From: Symsagittifera roscoffensis
Taxonomy: Eukaryota > Xenacoelomorpha > Acoela > Convolutidae
Direction of reading: 5' to 3'
Assembly: GCF_963678635.1 (NCBI RefSeq)
Contig: NC_087065.1
Location: 27,921,254-27,985,253, forward strand
Length of the DNA stretch: 64,000 nucleotides
In this document: positions 46,203-59,156 of the stretch, piece by piece
Position numbering within the stretch: position 1 is the stretch's first letter
Layout of the letters: each line of letters starts with the position of its first letter
The notes under the pieces: generated by a model
What the model saw: the letters and a program-made list of their open reading frames with translations, nothing else
Database searches by the model: none
What the model was told of the DNA's origin: nothing
Translations under genes and position numbers: made by a program

Positions 46203-47016
46203 ACCATCTATCAAAAAATGGTGTAATTTTTGCCGAAGATACGGACACTGTATTGCAGAACGTAGACAAAAACATTGAGATAACCAGAACAAACCACAAA
46301 AATACAAAGAACCAAATAAATCATTCTAGCAATACATGAAAAAATACCAAAATTTACCAAACAAAAGTATACATAGTAACAACAGCTCTGGTAAACCACT
46401 TCCAAATAATTCAAATTATTCAAGAAACTAATCACCCTATAACTCTAGTTATAGAGGTAGATCTCCAGAACAAAGAAATTCAGGAAATTTCTCACAAAAT
46501 AGATATAGTTGATCAAATAGTCAAAATAATCAGTATAGAAACAACTTTTCACGATCAAATTCAAACAGAAGAGAAGTTTCTGATACCAGTTCCCATTCAA
46601 ATTCTAGGAACAGACACTATTCAAACGATAGATCACGAAACTCATCATACAATAGAAACAGAAACTAATCAATTAATAGGAATAGAAGTTATTCAAATAA
46701 TCGAAATCAACGTAACCAAAACAATAGATCAAGAAATATGTCATACAACAGATCCAATTATCAGCGAACGAATAACAACAACTACTATAATAAATCACGA
46801 AAAATTTCTCAAAATAGGAATCCAAACTATAACAATCAGCAAAGGAATGATTCTCAATCTCCTCACAGAAATAAATATTGCTACTCCGATTGTCAACACA
46901 AATATAGCAGCAACACACCTAAACAACAAAGACAAATTAATCAAGTACAAAAAACTGAAGAAACAACTTCAGACCCCCTGGTATCGATGATACAGAAAGT
47001 ACAGAATTACAATTAA
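46203..47016 (+). pseudogene. Nucleocapsid-like region, unit 3
   Basis: Zinc-knuckle remnant at 46,222-46,263 with the same Cys-to-Arg final position as unit 2, then an Asn/Arg/Ser-rich tail broken by stops, last open part 46,738-47,016. Confidence 0.7.
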
Positions 47017-47283
47017 ATCAAATTAATTGTGAATCAACAGACAGCGAAAGTGATACAAATAAAACTAGTTAATATGATCACAGCTGATAATGATTGTGAA
47101 TCTAATATATATGAACAACCTTTCACTTCACAAATTTATGCACTCTTAGGATACTGTGAATCAAATGCCAATCTTTACCCACAAACGAAGTAGCATATCG
47201 AGTAAACATTATAATACAATTACTATGCCAATCAAAAGTTCTTGATGAAGAATAATCAAAAAACCATATAATAAGCAATGAAA

Positions 47284-48370
47284 AAAGAAACACAGATTAT
47301 TTCACAAAAACACCATATTTTAAACAAACGTTTAAAATATCACAATATACAGAAGAACAACTAAAATTTCTCACTATGTTTATTTTTCAACATTCTCAAA
47401 TAACACAAAACGAATTCGAAAAAAATAGCCAAACTGTTGTTGAAATATCCAACAGTTTATGCAACATTCACCACTACAGTTACCTTTATAACCTGACGCA
47501 ATTTTCAAAAAATCAAAAGCAAGCAAAGTACCAATACACTTACATTATAAAGTAAACAGATTACTTGACATTTTAGAACAATATGAAATTATATCTCCAG
47601 TAAATAAAGAGGAACAACCAAAAGGTAACACCTTTAATAACCCAGTTATCATACTAGCTAAAGGAGAATCACTAAAAATTGTTCTGGACGCTAGATATCT
47701 CAATTCCCTAATTGACGAGTCTAAATGTAATTGGCCCATAGAACACATTCAAGTAGTTCTAACTAAAATAAATGGTAAATAATTCACAGCCGCAGACATG
47801 AATAGTGCATATAATCAAATGCCATTAGATGAACAATCACGACGGTTAACACAATTCGTTATTGGAAATCAACAATACGAATTCAATAGATTATTCTATG
47901 GAATATCCATAGGACCAGCAGCTTTTTCAGCTTTTATGAGTAAAATTTTTAGACCACTCATACTCAAGAAAAATGCATACTTAGACGAAGTTTTCATGCA
48001 ATCACAAACTAAAGATGAAATGTTTATAATTTTAGAACAGTATCATCAAGTACTCAAAAATGAAAACATGAAAGCAGCCCCAGACAAATCACATTTTTTC
48101 TAACACGCGTAAAGTTTCTTGGACACATTATTGAAAGAAACACTATAACGTCATTTAAATCACGCATAGACACAATTCAAAAACTTCAACCACCCACAAA
48201 TAAAAAGAAAATCCAAGAATTCCTTGGAATGCTAAATTTCCTCAGTAAATATGTATACAAAATGCAATTATACTTAAGACCTTTCTATAACATCATTAGA
48301 CAGCAAAACAACTCTGAATGGACTACTGAAAATCAAAGACGATTTGACGAAATTAAAAAACTTTTACTGA
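47284..48370 (+). pseudogene. Reverse transcriptase, unit 3, broken
   Basis: As unit 2: TAA at 47,780-47,782, YLDE with Glu at 47,987-47,989, thumb region open at 48,229-48,486. The 920-bp protease deletion scar lies just upstream. Confidence 0.88.
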
Positions 48371-49028
48371 ACAAATTTCAAACACAATTCCAGATCCAAA
48401 TCAACCATTCTATGCAATGTGCGATGCATCGAATTTTGGCATCGGCACAGCATTACTACGATCACACAATGGAACAAATAAGATGATTCTTATATCAACA
48501 AACTCTCGCTTGTTTACACAAGCCGAACTACGACTCTCTACTCTAATGAGAGAATGCACAGCTATTATATACACACTTACAGAATAAGAATTTCTGATAC
48601 TTGGATCAAAACATCCAACAGTTCTTTTTACGGATCCTAAATCAATTATATTTCCTTTTACACAAAAATCAAATCCAAACCATAGAGTTTACAGATTTCA
48701 ATTAATTTTAATAAAATTTCCAAACTTACTTATAGCTTGGACAGCAGGAAAAAATCTTGCATTACCAGATACACTAAGTAGAAGTACACCACCTGAATTA
48801 CTTACACGAAAAACTACAGTTGAAATACCACAAAATATTAAATTTTATCTTGCAAAAAAAAAAACATCACCACAATTAGAATGTAAATATGCTGTAAAAA
48901 CCGATATAGATCAATCACAGATAAACAATTTACAACATTTTCCACTTTATTTAGATTGTCAAAATAATCACTATGAAGTCGATTTATTAGGTACATCCAC
49001 ATTTAAACCAATTCCGTATTCACATTGA
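48371..49028 (+). pseudogene. RNase H, unit 3, broken
   Basis: As unit 2 with TAA at 48,585-48,587. The longer A-run here (11 A against 9) keeps the C-terminal frame joined to the ...YSH tail. Confidence 0.85.
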
Positions 49029-49218
49029 ATAAAAATATTACTCAACAAAAGACAATAAAACAACAGCCACACAAAAATTCTCCTTTCCCATTAATAAAAA
49101 AAGAAAGTTTAACTGACATTATAAATTTATCAGGACCACCGACAAATGATTTAAAATACACAATAAATCAAGTTTTTAACGTTCACGACCCACTTGACAC
49201 AATTCCTCAACAAAAATA

Positions 49219-50756
49219 GCAGTCGAAAATTTTTTTCTACCACCAACAGAAACAATTACTCTACAATTATTACAAAAATACCAAAATTTTGACCCTGTCA
49301 TTAGACAACTCAAATCATGGCACAAATATAAAACAAAGCCAGCAAAAGCTGATGCAACAATATTAGGAAACAAAACACTCCTCCGATACTTTAGAAAGTT
49401 TAATAATACGACTATAAATGAAAACACAGATCGTTTATAATATCAAACACCCGATTATAAAGTACCCCGTCTTCCCCTCAGTATGATGTTAATAGAATTA
49501 AACATATCACACACACAAAATACAAAAGGACACTCAGGATCAGAAAAGACATATTCAAATTTTACACAAAATTTTTACTTCCCAAATGCATCAATTTGGA
49601 TTAAAGTTTTATGCAACGATTGCATAATATGTCAACTAAAAAAACCTTATCCAAATCGAAAACAAATAGCACCAAAACAAGATTTTAAAGGTTAAAGTAA
49701 GATTTTAAAGGACAAAGTCTATATTTCAATCATAGAATTTAATTTGACACAAAAGGACCAATTTCACCATCCTCTGAAGGAAATTCTTATATTATGATCA
49801 TTGTTGATGCATTTACGCACTACGTAGCACTCAACCCAGTACCAGATTGTAATGCTTATTAAGCATACACAACACTTTACGAACATTGGATAGCTAAATT
49901 CGGACTACCCGAAATACTAGTCACAGATAACGGCACAGAATTTATAAATAATGAAATCATCACATTATGCCACCTATATAACATCAAATGTAAACCACGT
50001 ACATCTCATGCACCATGGACAAATGGATTAGTTGAAGGTATGAACCGTTCACTACAAGAATATCTTCGATGTATCATAAATGGAAATGATACACGATACA
50101 CTGAATGGTCAGCAGATGAAAAATTATTCCCCGTATCTTATTATTCACAAATCACAACAACTCTAGGAATGTCACCATACGAAATGATTTTTAATCAAAA
50201 GCCACGAAAACCAATTATGTTCACAGCAAAAGCCCATAAAAATACACAAGGCTATTGTCAACCAAATAAAGATTCAATTTGTTATAATCTACCATTACAT
50301 ACACATGATGAAGACCACTTTCGTCATCCACAAGTTTTAAAATTAGCTTCCGGTTCACATACCGAATGGAATTTAAATAGAGATAAAAAACATAATGAAT
50401 TATACCAAAAAGTAACAAAAAAATTGTTACAAAGGCAAATTATAAACAACCAAATTAATTCACATTTCATGCCAGCCACCGATTTAAAAATTGGAACATT
50501 TGTTTTAATACCTAATTTCAATACACAAAAACGAATATCCAAAAAATTACAACCACTTCGAAAAGGACCATACCAAATAATTGATAAACCTACCGAAGTA
50601 ACATACAATTTTACTGACTCCAGCAAAAAAGAAATCGTTCAACACCGTAACAACCTGTTACCTTATTATCCAAAAAAATACGCATTCCGCGAATTAACTC
50701 AATTAGATTCCTTCACAGGCTTACACATCGTTCAAAACAATCCACAAAAGGAATAA
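49219..50756 (+). pseudogene. Integrase, unit 3, broken
   Basis: As unit 2: same 20-bp offset duplication frameshift, TAA at 49,860-49,862, DX35E core, and GPY motif at 50,565-50,573. One difference: Trp (TGG, 49,597-49,599) where unit 2 has Cys (TGT) in the HHCC domain. The decayed Pol tail continues to about 50,983. Confidence 0.9.
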
Positions 50757-50983
50757 AATCAAAACGTTAATACCAATAAAAATCAAAAAACAATGCAACA
50801 GCCAAACGCAAACCCTCAAATATCAAACACACCAGAACCAAAAACATATCAAAAAGAATGAAAAAATAGAAATAAGACAGAAAAAATCTTACCACAGGAT
50901 CAACAACAATAATCCGAACATAGAGAATCATCACGTCTTAGAAGTCAACCACGAAAAAACTATAAGATATTCATCCCATAATC

Positions 50984-51929
50984 TAAAACATTAAAGAAAG
51001 CTGAGTTTCAAAAACAATTTTAAATTAGATTACCATCAACATTCTTTTTAATCACTTTAAACTTTCACATTTCTGAAAAAACGTGCTGAAAATAACCTCG
51101 ATCAATTCTAGTTCAATTTCAGCCAATAGTAATCATTCAAATTGCGACCTTTTTATATCTAACAAAAACTCATTAGCCGACAGATATTAATCTCCAGGCA
51201 TATCTATAACTATTATTTTACATTCTCCATGTCAAAAATAAGCAACTTGCTAAAACGTGACAACAAAAATAAACACTACTTCAATATTACAACCCTCCCC
51301 TATCAGATTATGCAAAAATCAACAAATACTTTCCCAACTCAGACCTCAAAAACCCTGCAACCAATGATGGCAAATTAGCCTAAAGTAAAAAAGACCCATG
51401 ATCATTTGGCCTAAAGTACAAATATTTTTCCAAGATAACCCCAACTACCCAACAAATAAAAACAAAACTATGAAGACCTCCCGAATACCATAAAAATACA
51501 CCCTTAACAATTTTTGACAAAACTCAACCCACTTGTCAAAAAATTGATAAATAATCCGACCACACTTGAGTTTCGCCTCAAAACTTTAAAAAACATTCGA
51601 CGAAACAAATCATTTCTTAAATCCTTTAACAGTTGATAACATAAAACAAAAACTTTCAAATCTTTTTACAAAATTTCCCACTCTATTTAAACTTTTACTT
51701 TTCTTTTTTATTGAAACTTTTGAATCTCTAATAACCCTTTCTATATTTTTTTACAATCTTTTTAAATTTTCTATTCCCTATTTGAAAAATATCTCCAACT
51801 TTCCCAAATCCTTGACCACATCTACAGGTACGAAAACATAAAATCTATTTAAATGATGCAAACCATTTTTAGTCGAAAAGATATTTTTTTTTATTCATAA
51901 TTTTTCTCACATTTTTAATATCCCTAATC
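50984..51929 (+). other. Non-coding spacer 3' of pol, unit 3
   Basis: Counterpart of 40,600-41,546. T-rich at its end, with the acceptor-like CATCTACAG near 51,820-51,828. No gene. Confidence 0.45.
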
Positions 51930-52040
51930 ATGACAATGTGCAAATGTATAAAAATAGCAATAGTCACTTTCGCCTTAGCAACTATTTTTTTGATACTTTT
52001 TCTTGAAGAATATTATAATAAACGTAAAATTTCCCAATAA
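51930..52040 (+). CDS. Small membrane-protein ORF (36 codons)
   Basis: ATG, a few Cys/Lys residues, about 17 hydrophobic residues (one membrane segment), then a short polar tail KRKISQ. Too short to assign. It could be a separate small protein, or the signal/membrane part of the P/S/T-rich ORF that follows in another frame. It is open in both copies, which says little because the copies are nearly identical. Confidence 0.4.
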   Translation: MTMCKCIKIAIVTFALATIFLILFLEEYYNKRKISQ

Positions 52041-52045
52041 GAATT

Positions 52046-52901
52046 AAACACTCAAATACCTTTTCAAAATTGCTTATCAATCACCCCCAAACCAGCCCCC
52101 ACCAACAACATCCCAAGAAAGTCCAATAACACCTACAACTACCAATAATCCCCAACCATCAACACGAATTTCTTTTCAAGATAATCCATACACTTTTGAA
52201 GAACGACACGCACGATTATCTGAACCATTAGAACCAGTTCATCGCCAAGCATCTTTAAGCGAACCAACATATAATTTATATCCCACCTTACAACAAGATC
52301 TTAACCGAGTAAGACATATAAGCCAAAATCAAAACACACTTGAAATAAATTGACAAATCATACACCCAAGAAGAAATAGAAATTTTCAAACCCCAGAGTT
52401 CATTTTAACATACCCCAATCGCCAACACCAATTACCTCAGAACTTTCAAATAGTACACTACCGGAAACTCCCACATTTGCTTCACAACAAAGAGTCTCAA
52501 ATATTCCATCAGATTATCTAGGTTTAACTCCAACATCGGAAAATATTCGAGAAAATCCTTTTAACCCCCCAGACACCACCGAAAGACAACCATATTGGTT
52601 AACACACTCATACACTCAAGGTGAACCAAAATTAGTGAATGAACCAATAGATATTTCTTCTGGTACAACATTATCATCTCTACCAGAAGCACTTTCAATT
52701 CAATCAACACCATCCTTAAGTCAAATTTCACCAACACTTTTCCCCCTCAATTTCCACACCAACCTTGACGCAAGATACCAAGAACAATCATTAAACAATA
52801 CCCCTCTACGGTTAGATTGGAATACTTTCGTAGCACCTCCCTCACTATTTGGACAACATCAGGAAAGTATCCGACTCCACAATTGGGCACTAAATAGATA
52901 A
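52046..52901 (+). pseudogene. P/S/T-rich ORF region between pol and envelope-like region
   Basis: Two open parts in different frames: one to TGA at 52,351-52,353 (Pro/Thr-rich start, then HARLSEPLEPVHRQASLSEP with paired R-x-S-L-S/LSEP motifs) and one from about 52,410 to 52,901 (including MNEPIDISSG at 52,635). Low-complexity, probably disordered. No family. Unit 2 holds the first part (41,700-41,970) and is cut inside the second at 42,097. Confidence 0.5.
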
Positions 52902-53256
52902 CAGGTTAGACAAGATGTTCACAAAGATATTCAAGAACACAATATTCAAATACTTCAACAAAATAGTCTCCATTAAAATTTGAAATCAGAATCAGACTTA
53001 ATAATATTGTTCAACACTTTTTTCCCCTAAATCCACCAAGTATAACAGCTCAATCATTACCTCCCCCATTTATAACGACTGAAGTCATATATAAATACGA
53101 CAGATATACCAAAAACACAATTGAATATATCACCTTTTATAACCCATACTCAGGATTATCATATAAATGTATATTTTAAGAATATTAACATCTCAACACA
53201 TCCTTATTCTAATTTTTTCCGATTAAAACACAAATCCATCTCCTCGCACAGGACCT
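52902..53256 (+). other. Decayed sequence between ORFs
   Basis: Short frames only. Composition (A- and C-rich) matches the element. Possibly the decayed start of the envelope-like region. Confidence 0.4.
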
Positions 53257-55586
53257 CAGGATTTGTTAGTAACACAATACGATTGTGAAGAAAATGAACA
53301 AAAAACGCTACACAAATATGCAATAAACCAAGTAACACAATGCGAATCAGAACCACAAGCTATAGAAACTACAAACATAGCAGCAACATTATACTCAAAA
53401 GTCCGAGCAACAACACTTACAGGCTATAAATTTACAGCGACATTTTCCTAAAAGAAAGTACATTGTTCACAAGTTTCAAATGGAAATAAAAACCGACTTG
53501 ATCACGAATCATTCTGCCAAAGTAATATAGAAAAACTTTTACATCTAAGTCCCGAAGATTGTAAAAACGAACTACTCAGATTAAACTTGACAAAGAATAA
53601 AAAATCAAACAGAAAAATAGTAAATTTTCAAGTCTTCGCAGACTCTGTACATCAAGCAGAACTTGAAAGATATCAAGGACATATTAAACTAGACGAAAGA
53701 TATCCATACAACGGCGCACACGGAAACCTAACTTATGATTTTCACGACAAACACTAGATACCACATATTGGAATAAATAACCCTTCAAACTGCAAAGCAG
53801 ATACAAAAGATAAAGGATACCAAGAAACAATGTTTTTTGACTGGAAAATACAACTCAAAAAAATGCAACTCACACGAGATTTGAAAGATAACACTATAAT
53901 TTATCAAGGCATCAGACTACCTTACAAAAATGATCAGGGCTACTGTGACCCTACAACAAGGACACAAGCAACATTGGTTTGGTTTCCTGAAGATACTTGT
54001 ACAACATATCAAGTAGCAAAATCCACGCTCTAATGATAAAATTTCATGAAAAATTTTTTAATGAATCCATCCCATTTGACAATGTCAATCCAAGTCAAAT
54101 AAAAAGCCGCAATACTAATTTTAGGAACATTCACAATATAGAAAATAAATTAACACGTTTTCAAATCTACCATGAAACAGAACTTGCATGTAAATATCAA
54201 AATCCACTCCACGAAACACAATATTCCGAAATACTTGTCGAATACGACGAAAGTTTCGATATGACCACTAGAAAACTAAAATATACCCCCAATATAACAC
54301 ACCACCCTCTCAACGAAGGAACATCTTACATCCCAGCCAGTAAACCTCCTAAAAACACAGGAAACCCTTGTGGAAAATTAAAACCACGAGACACTGAAAG
54401 TACACGATTACAAGAATTATCACTAATTAATAATACAAATTTTGGCGCAATACACTTTGACATCCACTTAGATATGAAATTAGACTACACAATTAGTAGA
54501 ATTTTTCAAGAAATGTCATTTTCAGAATTAGAAACACTACATCAACTATGTGAATTGGAAAGAACTCAGATTCTACAATCTTTTGCACTAGCAGTTCTAA
54601 AAATTTCCTACGCAGGATATTTATTATCCGGAAATAGATCAAACTTCCTCGAGTATGAAGGGAATATATTATGATTTTATACTTGCACCAAAAAAGTATC
54701 ACCATTATATGTTTTTGAAGATAAAAGTTGTTACAAACGAATCCCGATATTCTATAAAAATAAAGTTCATTTTGTTGATACACTTCAAGACGAACAGATT
54801 TTTGGGATACCGCAGTCCCATGTGGATCAGAAAACAACCACAACGTCGTACAATTAAATTCCGACGAAGAAAAATACTACCTACTCACACCATACCCAAC
54901 ATTATTGCAACCATTGAAAAAATTTTCACCCAAAAATATTCGAACTATTGCTCCAAATCCCAGTATTGATCTACAATCAATAGGAATATACTCTAAATGA
55001 GATATACAACATCATATTCGTACACAACAATTTCAGGAACTACTAACACAAATGGACACCATACAACGACAATCGATAGATCAAAATTTAAGAAAACTTG
55101 CAGAAACCGCAGGATTTTCAGATTCTATAAACAAGATTACAGCGGATATATTAAAGATATTAAGGATTACATATATTTAAATGGCGGAAAGTATAGACCA
55201 CAAGATATCTCACCAAAAAAATTTTCTGTTTTGTAACCTTAAAAAACAAAATCCTCGCCTTTCTAGGATGGCCATAGTACATCTTAGAAAGATTGGTTAT
55301 CTTATACGCTATGTTTAACTTTATTGGATTTCTTTTCTCATTACTAAAAGAAATCTATAACACATGTGCAATACACACACAAGTAAACCGACAAGCAAGC
55401 GTAGCACGCATTTTGTTTGCAGGATTTTGTGGAACTTTTTCATCATCAATAAATAAAATCCTCTTAGGTGCACAAATCAAAGAATACAATACAAAACTGT
55501 CAACAAACCCGAACACATACGACGAATCAAACAATAATACAAATGCATTACCTACAGCAACCACACTTACCAAATCTCCATCATAA
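53257..55586 (+). pseudogene. Envelope glycoprotein-like region, broken
   Basis: Position 3' of pol, repeated cysteines and N-x-T sequons, helix-forming C-terminal half (for example LHQLCELERTQIL, then AGYLLSGNRSNFL near 54,610-54,645), and a hydrophobic segment at about 55,293-55,350 followed by a polar tail, together suit a membrane-anchored envelope protein. Breaks: TAA at 53,449, TAG at 53,755, a frame change near 54,020, and more between 54,674 and 55,293. The GNRS-containing segment recalls class III-type glycoproteins captured by some invertebrate retroelements, but I cannot verify this. No intact product. Confidence 0.5.
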
Positions 55587-55774
55587 CCATCCATTATCAT
55601 TAGTCTCACAAAATTTTAGGAACTTAGCAATCACAAACCCCCCAAACTTGAGACCAAGTCACGTAGAAAGCCCCATTCAACATATAGTGATACAGAACCC
55701 CCAAAATGGGCTGAAAAAATGATTATTTTGAGACTGGAAAGTGGTGGTATGGGGCTGTTTAATAATTTGTTCAT

Positions 55775-57560
55775 ATGTATCGTCATATGTACCGATCAAT
55801 CTCCCACCCTGCCAACCTCCAAAATCCAATCCATATTATCCCAATTTTTGCTTTCCCGCCACCTGAATTACCACAAACTAATACATCATCAGGCATGAAT
55901 TCTGATACTAACTCAGATATCACAATTTTTCAAACAATATCACAATTTAACAACTCTGATGTAGAAACTCCCAATGAATTTGTAGATTCCGAACCATCCC
56001 CTTCTACCCACAACCAGACCAACTCCTGAACCTTCTTAAAACCCCCCTTTTAACCTATTCAACCTCAAAACCAATGTACATCTCCATACACCCCTTCTCA
56101 AGTGACCCCAACCTACTCCCCATTTCATTATGAACGATCAATCAACAATTCCCCAGATAATTTTCAAATTTCAAATGAATTAGATAATTTTATAAGATTA
56201 CAACTGCAATTACTATCTCGCCACACTCTCACTATTCACCAACTATCATCAACAATCACATCATCAAATCCACCAACACCTACACCAGTTTCAGATAATA
56301 CTCCATCACTCGCTCAATCATTCACATCAACAGAAAAATCCACTAGTACTAACCGAGCTTATAGAACCTTTAAACGAAAATTCCCGATTCACCCGTTTTC
56401 ATCCAAACCCGGAACCCCCCGAGAATACATAAACCTTCCAGACCACACCAATACTACAAATTATCTTCAATTAACCCTACCTTTATTTCCCCAATATACG
56501 CTAAACCAATCCGACCCTAACCCTGAACCACGTCAATTTGTAGATGAACATGTATTAATACCCACACTTCATTGGACAGCTTATTAGAATTTTACTAACC
56601 CCCTTACGCTACCACTCTATAACACCACAAAAGATATTGAGAGAAACAAGGACGAATTATTCAGATTAACCACATCACTCACACCCCGACAATTTACATA
56701 TGTAGGATATTAAAAGTTACTAAAAACATTCACTGCGCCCCGAGCTAACGACTATTCAATTGAATATTATGATCATAAAATCTTTAGATCTAATCAAGAC
56801 CAATTTCTTGACGACGATCAGTTTGCAAACCCACAATTAACAGAAAATTTTTGCATTAAAACACCCTACTTATTCACACTTAACATACTAGATAAAAAGC
56901 AAGATCACATTATTTCAGAAGCATTATCAGATATTCAAGCATACGAATCATTTCACGAAAAACTTCAAACATTTTCACTAACCTTTCATTTTCTCACACC
57001 AAAAAAACGTGATTTGCACTGTTCACACGACATGATGTTGCGAACTAAACAAACACACACCAACACTTATTATCGTTTTATCCAAAATCATTTTCATTTA
57101 CACACACCATCACGACAACTCTACCACAGATTTCAGTTTATCAATTCTAAATTCACATCACCGTTTTTCCTAAACTTCACGTATTGTATTGAAAATACTA
57201 ACCTTCAAGGCATCCTCCGGAATTATGACCCAATCACCCAGATGTACATATTTTGTCCCCTCACCAAGACTTTCAACGACGAAGAATCCCGTCCCCTAAT
57301 AGTCCCACACGAATATATTCAACCTATAGAAGTACCCATTTTAGAATTCATCCACAACACTAAATACAATCATAAATCTAATTCAGAACACACCTCATGA
57401 GTTTGCAGTAGGCACCGAAGAACTAAAAACCATAAAAGCACTTCAATTGCTTTGGCCACTGCTCCAAACTAAAAACATCATACGCATACTAGCAAAATTA
57501 CTAACCACATCAGATGCTATTCACGATGTTTTCCCTCATGGCTTTTTTCCCGACGACTAA
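55775..57560 (+). pseudogene. Long post-envelope ORF region, unrecognised
   Basis: One frame runs from 55,775 to 57,400 with only four stops (56,027, 56,051, 56,585, 56,711), then shifts near 57,395 and continues to TAA at 57,558-57,560, about 590 codons in all. The N-terminal third is Pro/Ser/Thr/Asn-rich; the rest (from about 56,350, and especially 56,714-57,400, 229 codons without a stop) has the mixed composition of a folded protein with several aromatic and His residues. No domain recognised. It lies after the envelope-like region and before the 3' LTR, an unusual place for so long a gene. Confidence 0.5.
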
Positions 57561-58639
57561 GGTAAGTATGAATTTAATATTTTAGAACTAACTAATTTAA
57601 AATAAAAACTAACCATTCTTTCTCAATATTTTACATTTTCTTTAATTTTCACACCACGATCACCTACAACAAGAAAAACAAATAAAAAAACAGACTATTT
57701 TTTCATAATAAACTCTATTAAACCTACAGCACTAAATGATGCAGTAAAATTCAATTCGAAAGCAATAAATTCATCTATAAATTATTTCCCTAAATGTAGT
57801 AAAATTCAATACGATGATAATCAATTTATAATTTTCAACCCCACAAAGCAGTAAAATTTAATCATCAAGTAGTAAATTTATACAAAGAAATGCAGTACTA
57901 ACCTTTTATATATCATCTGTTCACCCGCACAAGAATTCTATCCACAATCGCACAACTCGCCCACGAAGAATTGTTTAAAATAATGAATTTAAGTTTTAAG
58001 TTTGCACTAACAACAACTTAAACAAGCGGTAACAAGTTTCCAGTTTTCCTTTAACCCGGTTGGAATGGAATTATATAATAACCAAACTAACCAACGGAGC
58101 TAACTAAACACCATAAACCACAAACTAACAGCATGACTAAGAAAAGAACAGCTACAGTACCCAAACCGGATTAAACCAGCTTAAAACTGGATAATTTATT
58201 CTTTTGAAGACTATTACCAAGTCTAAAAAAGAAATCATAAAACACCAAAAAGTCGCAAGACAAACCCGAACAAAAAACAATTTGATTTTTGAGAAAAGGA
58301 CACAATCAAAATAACAAAAGAAAAACCAGAAATAATATAACAAAAAACGATAGCACAAAACAGGACCCCTTAAAAACCAGCATGAAATCATACTCCCACT
58401 CCTGGCCTAACCCACTAGACAGGACGTCCTGAGCAGGCTCTATAGCCGGCCTAACTCACCGTGCTACATCCACACTTTGTGACCAAATTATATTTCTGAC
58501 AAGAGGTACTCAAGGGTGAATAACTCTTAAAAATAACTGAACTAAAATTAAAACGCTTTTGCGAAAACAATTAACCAAAATCATAACTAAAAAATTGAAT
58601 TAACAAAATTTTATAAAATGTAAATCATAATTTGCAGTA
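57561..58639 (+). other. 3' non-coding region of the element
   Basis: A-rich and C-rich, short repeated words (GCAGTAAAATTCAAT and variants at 57,730-57,890). A GC-rich patch (GGACGTCCTGAGCAGG) lies near 58,420. No gene seen. Confidence 0.45.
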
Positions 58640-59156
58640 CATAGATCACAAACAACCACAAAGACGAGCATCCAAAGACTAGACGACCCCATCACACTCA
58701 TTCTACAAAATGGATAAATACAACCGACATGCCGCCCACAATCACGACTCAAAAAGGATTTAGAGTACGACTTGACTTCGCAGAAAAGGACTTCATTGAA
58801 TCAGACCAATGACCACCTCGATGTTCAAGTATACGTACAGATCCGAGTTACAAGGCATTCACTCCAAACACAATCTTCACGCCATTCCCAGACAAGAGTG
58901 ATACTCGATCAGTTCTCCACCAAAGCAGAACAAGCAATCATAGCAAACCATCTTGAAATCAGATTGATTTCACCGGCGGTCGCAGTCATCGTCGAACAAA
59001 CAGCTAATAACTTCATATCGACGATTCCAGCTTCCTGGAGCTTTCTTCTCCAAGAACGAAACAAGAAATGATGCGCGCCAAATACCAACGATCATCATCC
59101 ATCCTTCATCACAGATAGAAGATAAAAGATTCAAAACTCTGTAAAACCCGGATGGG
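58640..59156 (+). pseudogene. GC-richer decayed ORF next to the 3' LTR
   Basis: Clearly richer in GC than the rest of the element. A 99-codon frame (58,772-59,071) is open, but another frame starting at about 58,730 (TTQKGFRVRLDFAEKDFIES, then stops) looks more natural. May be a captured sequence or a decayed accessory gene. I see no clear polypurine tract; GATAGAAGATAAAAGA near 59,114 is the nearest purine-rich run. Confidence 0.35.

Larger units (their letters stand above)
42114..52480 (+). repeat. Amplified block, unit 3 (10.37-kb duplicate of 31,733-42,097)
   Basis: Colinear with 31,733-42,097. By eye I count about twenty differences over 10.4 kb, several clustered in 41,100-41,720 / 51,480-52,100. 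It lacks the first 1.27 kb of host flank. Beyond 52,480 it continues into sequence present once, including the 3' LTR. Confidence 0.95.
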
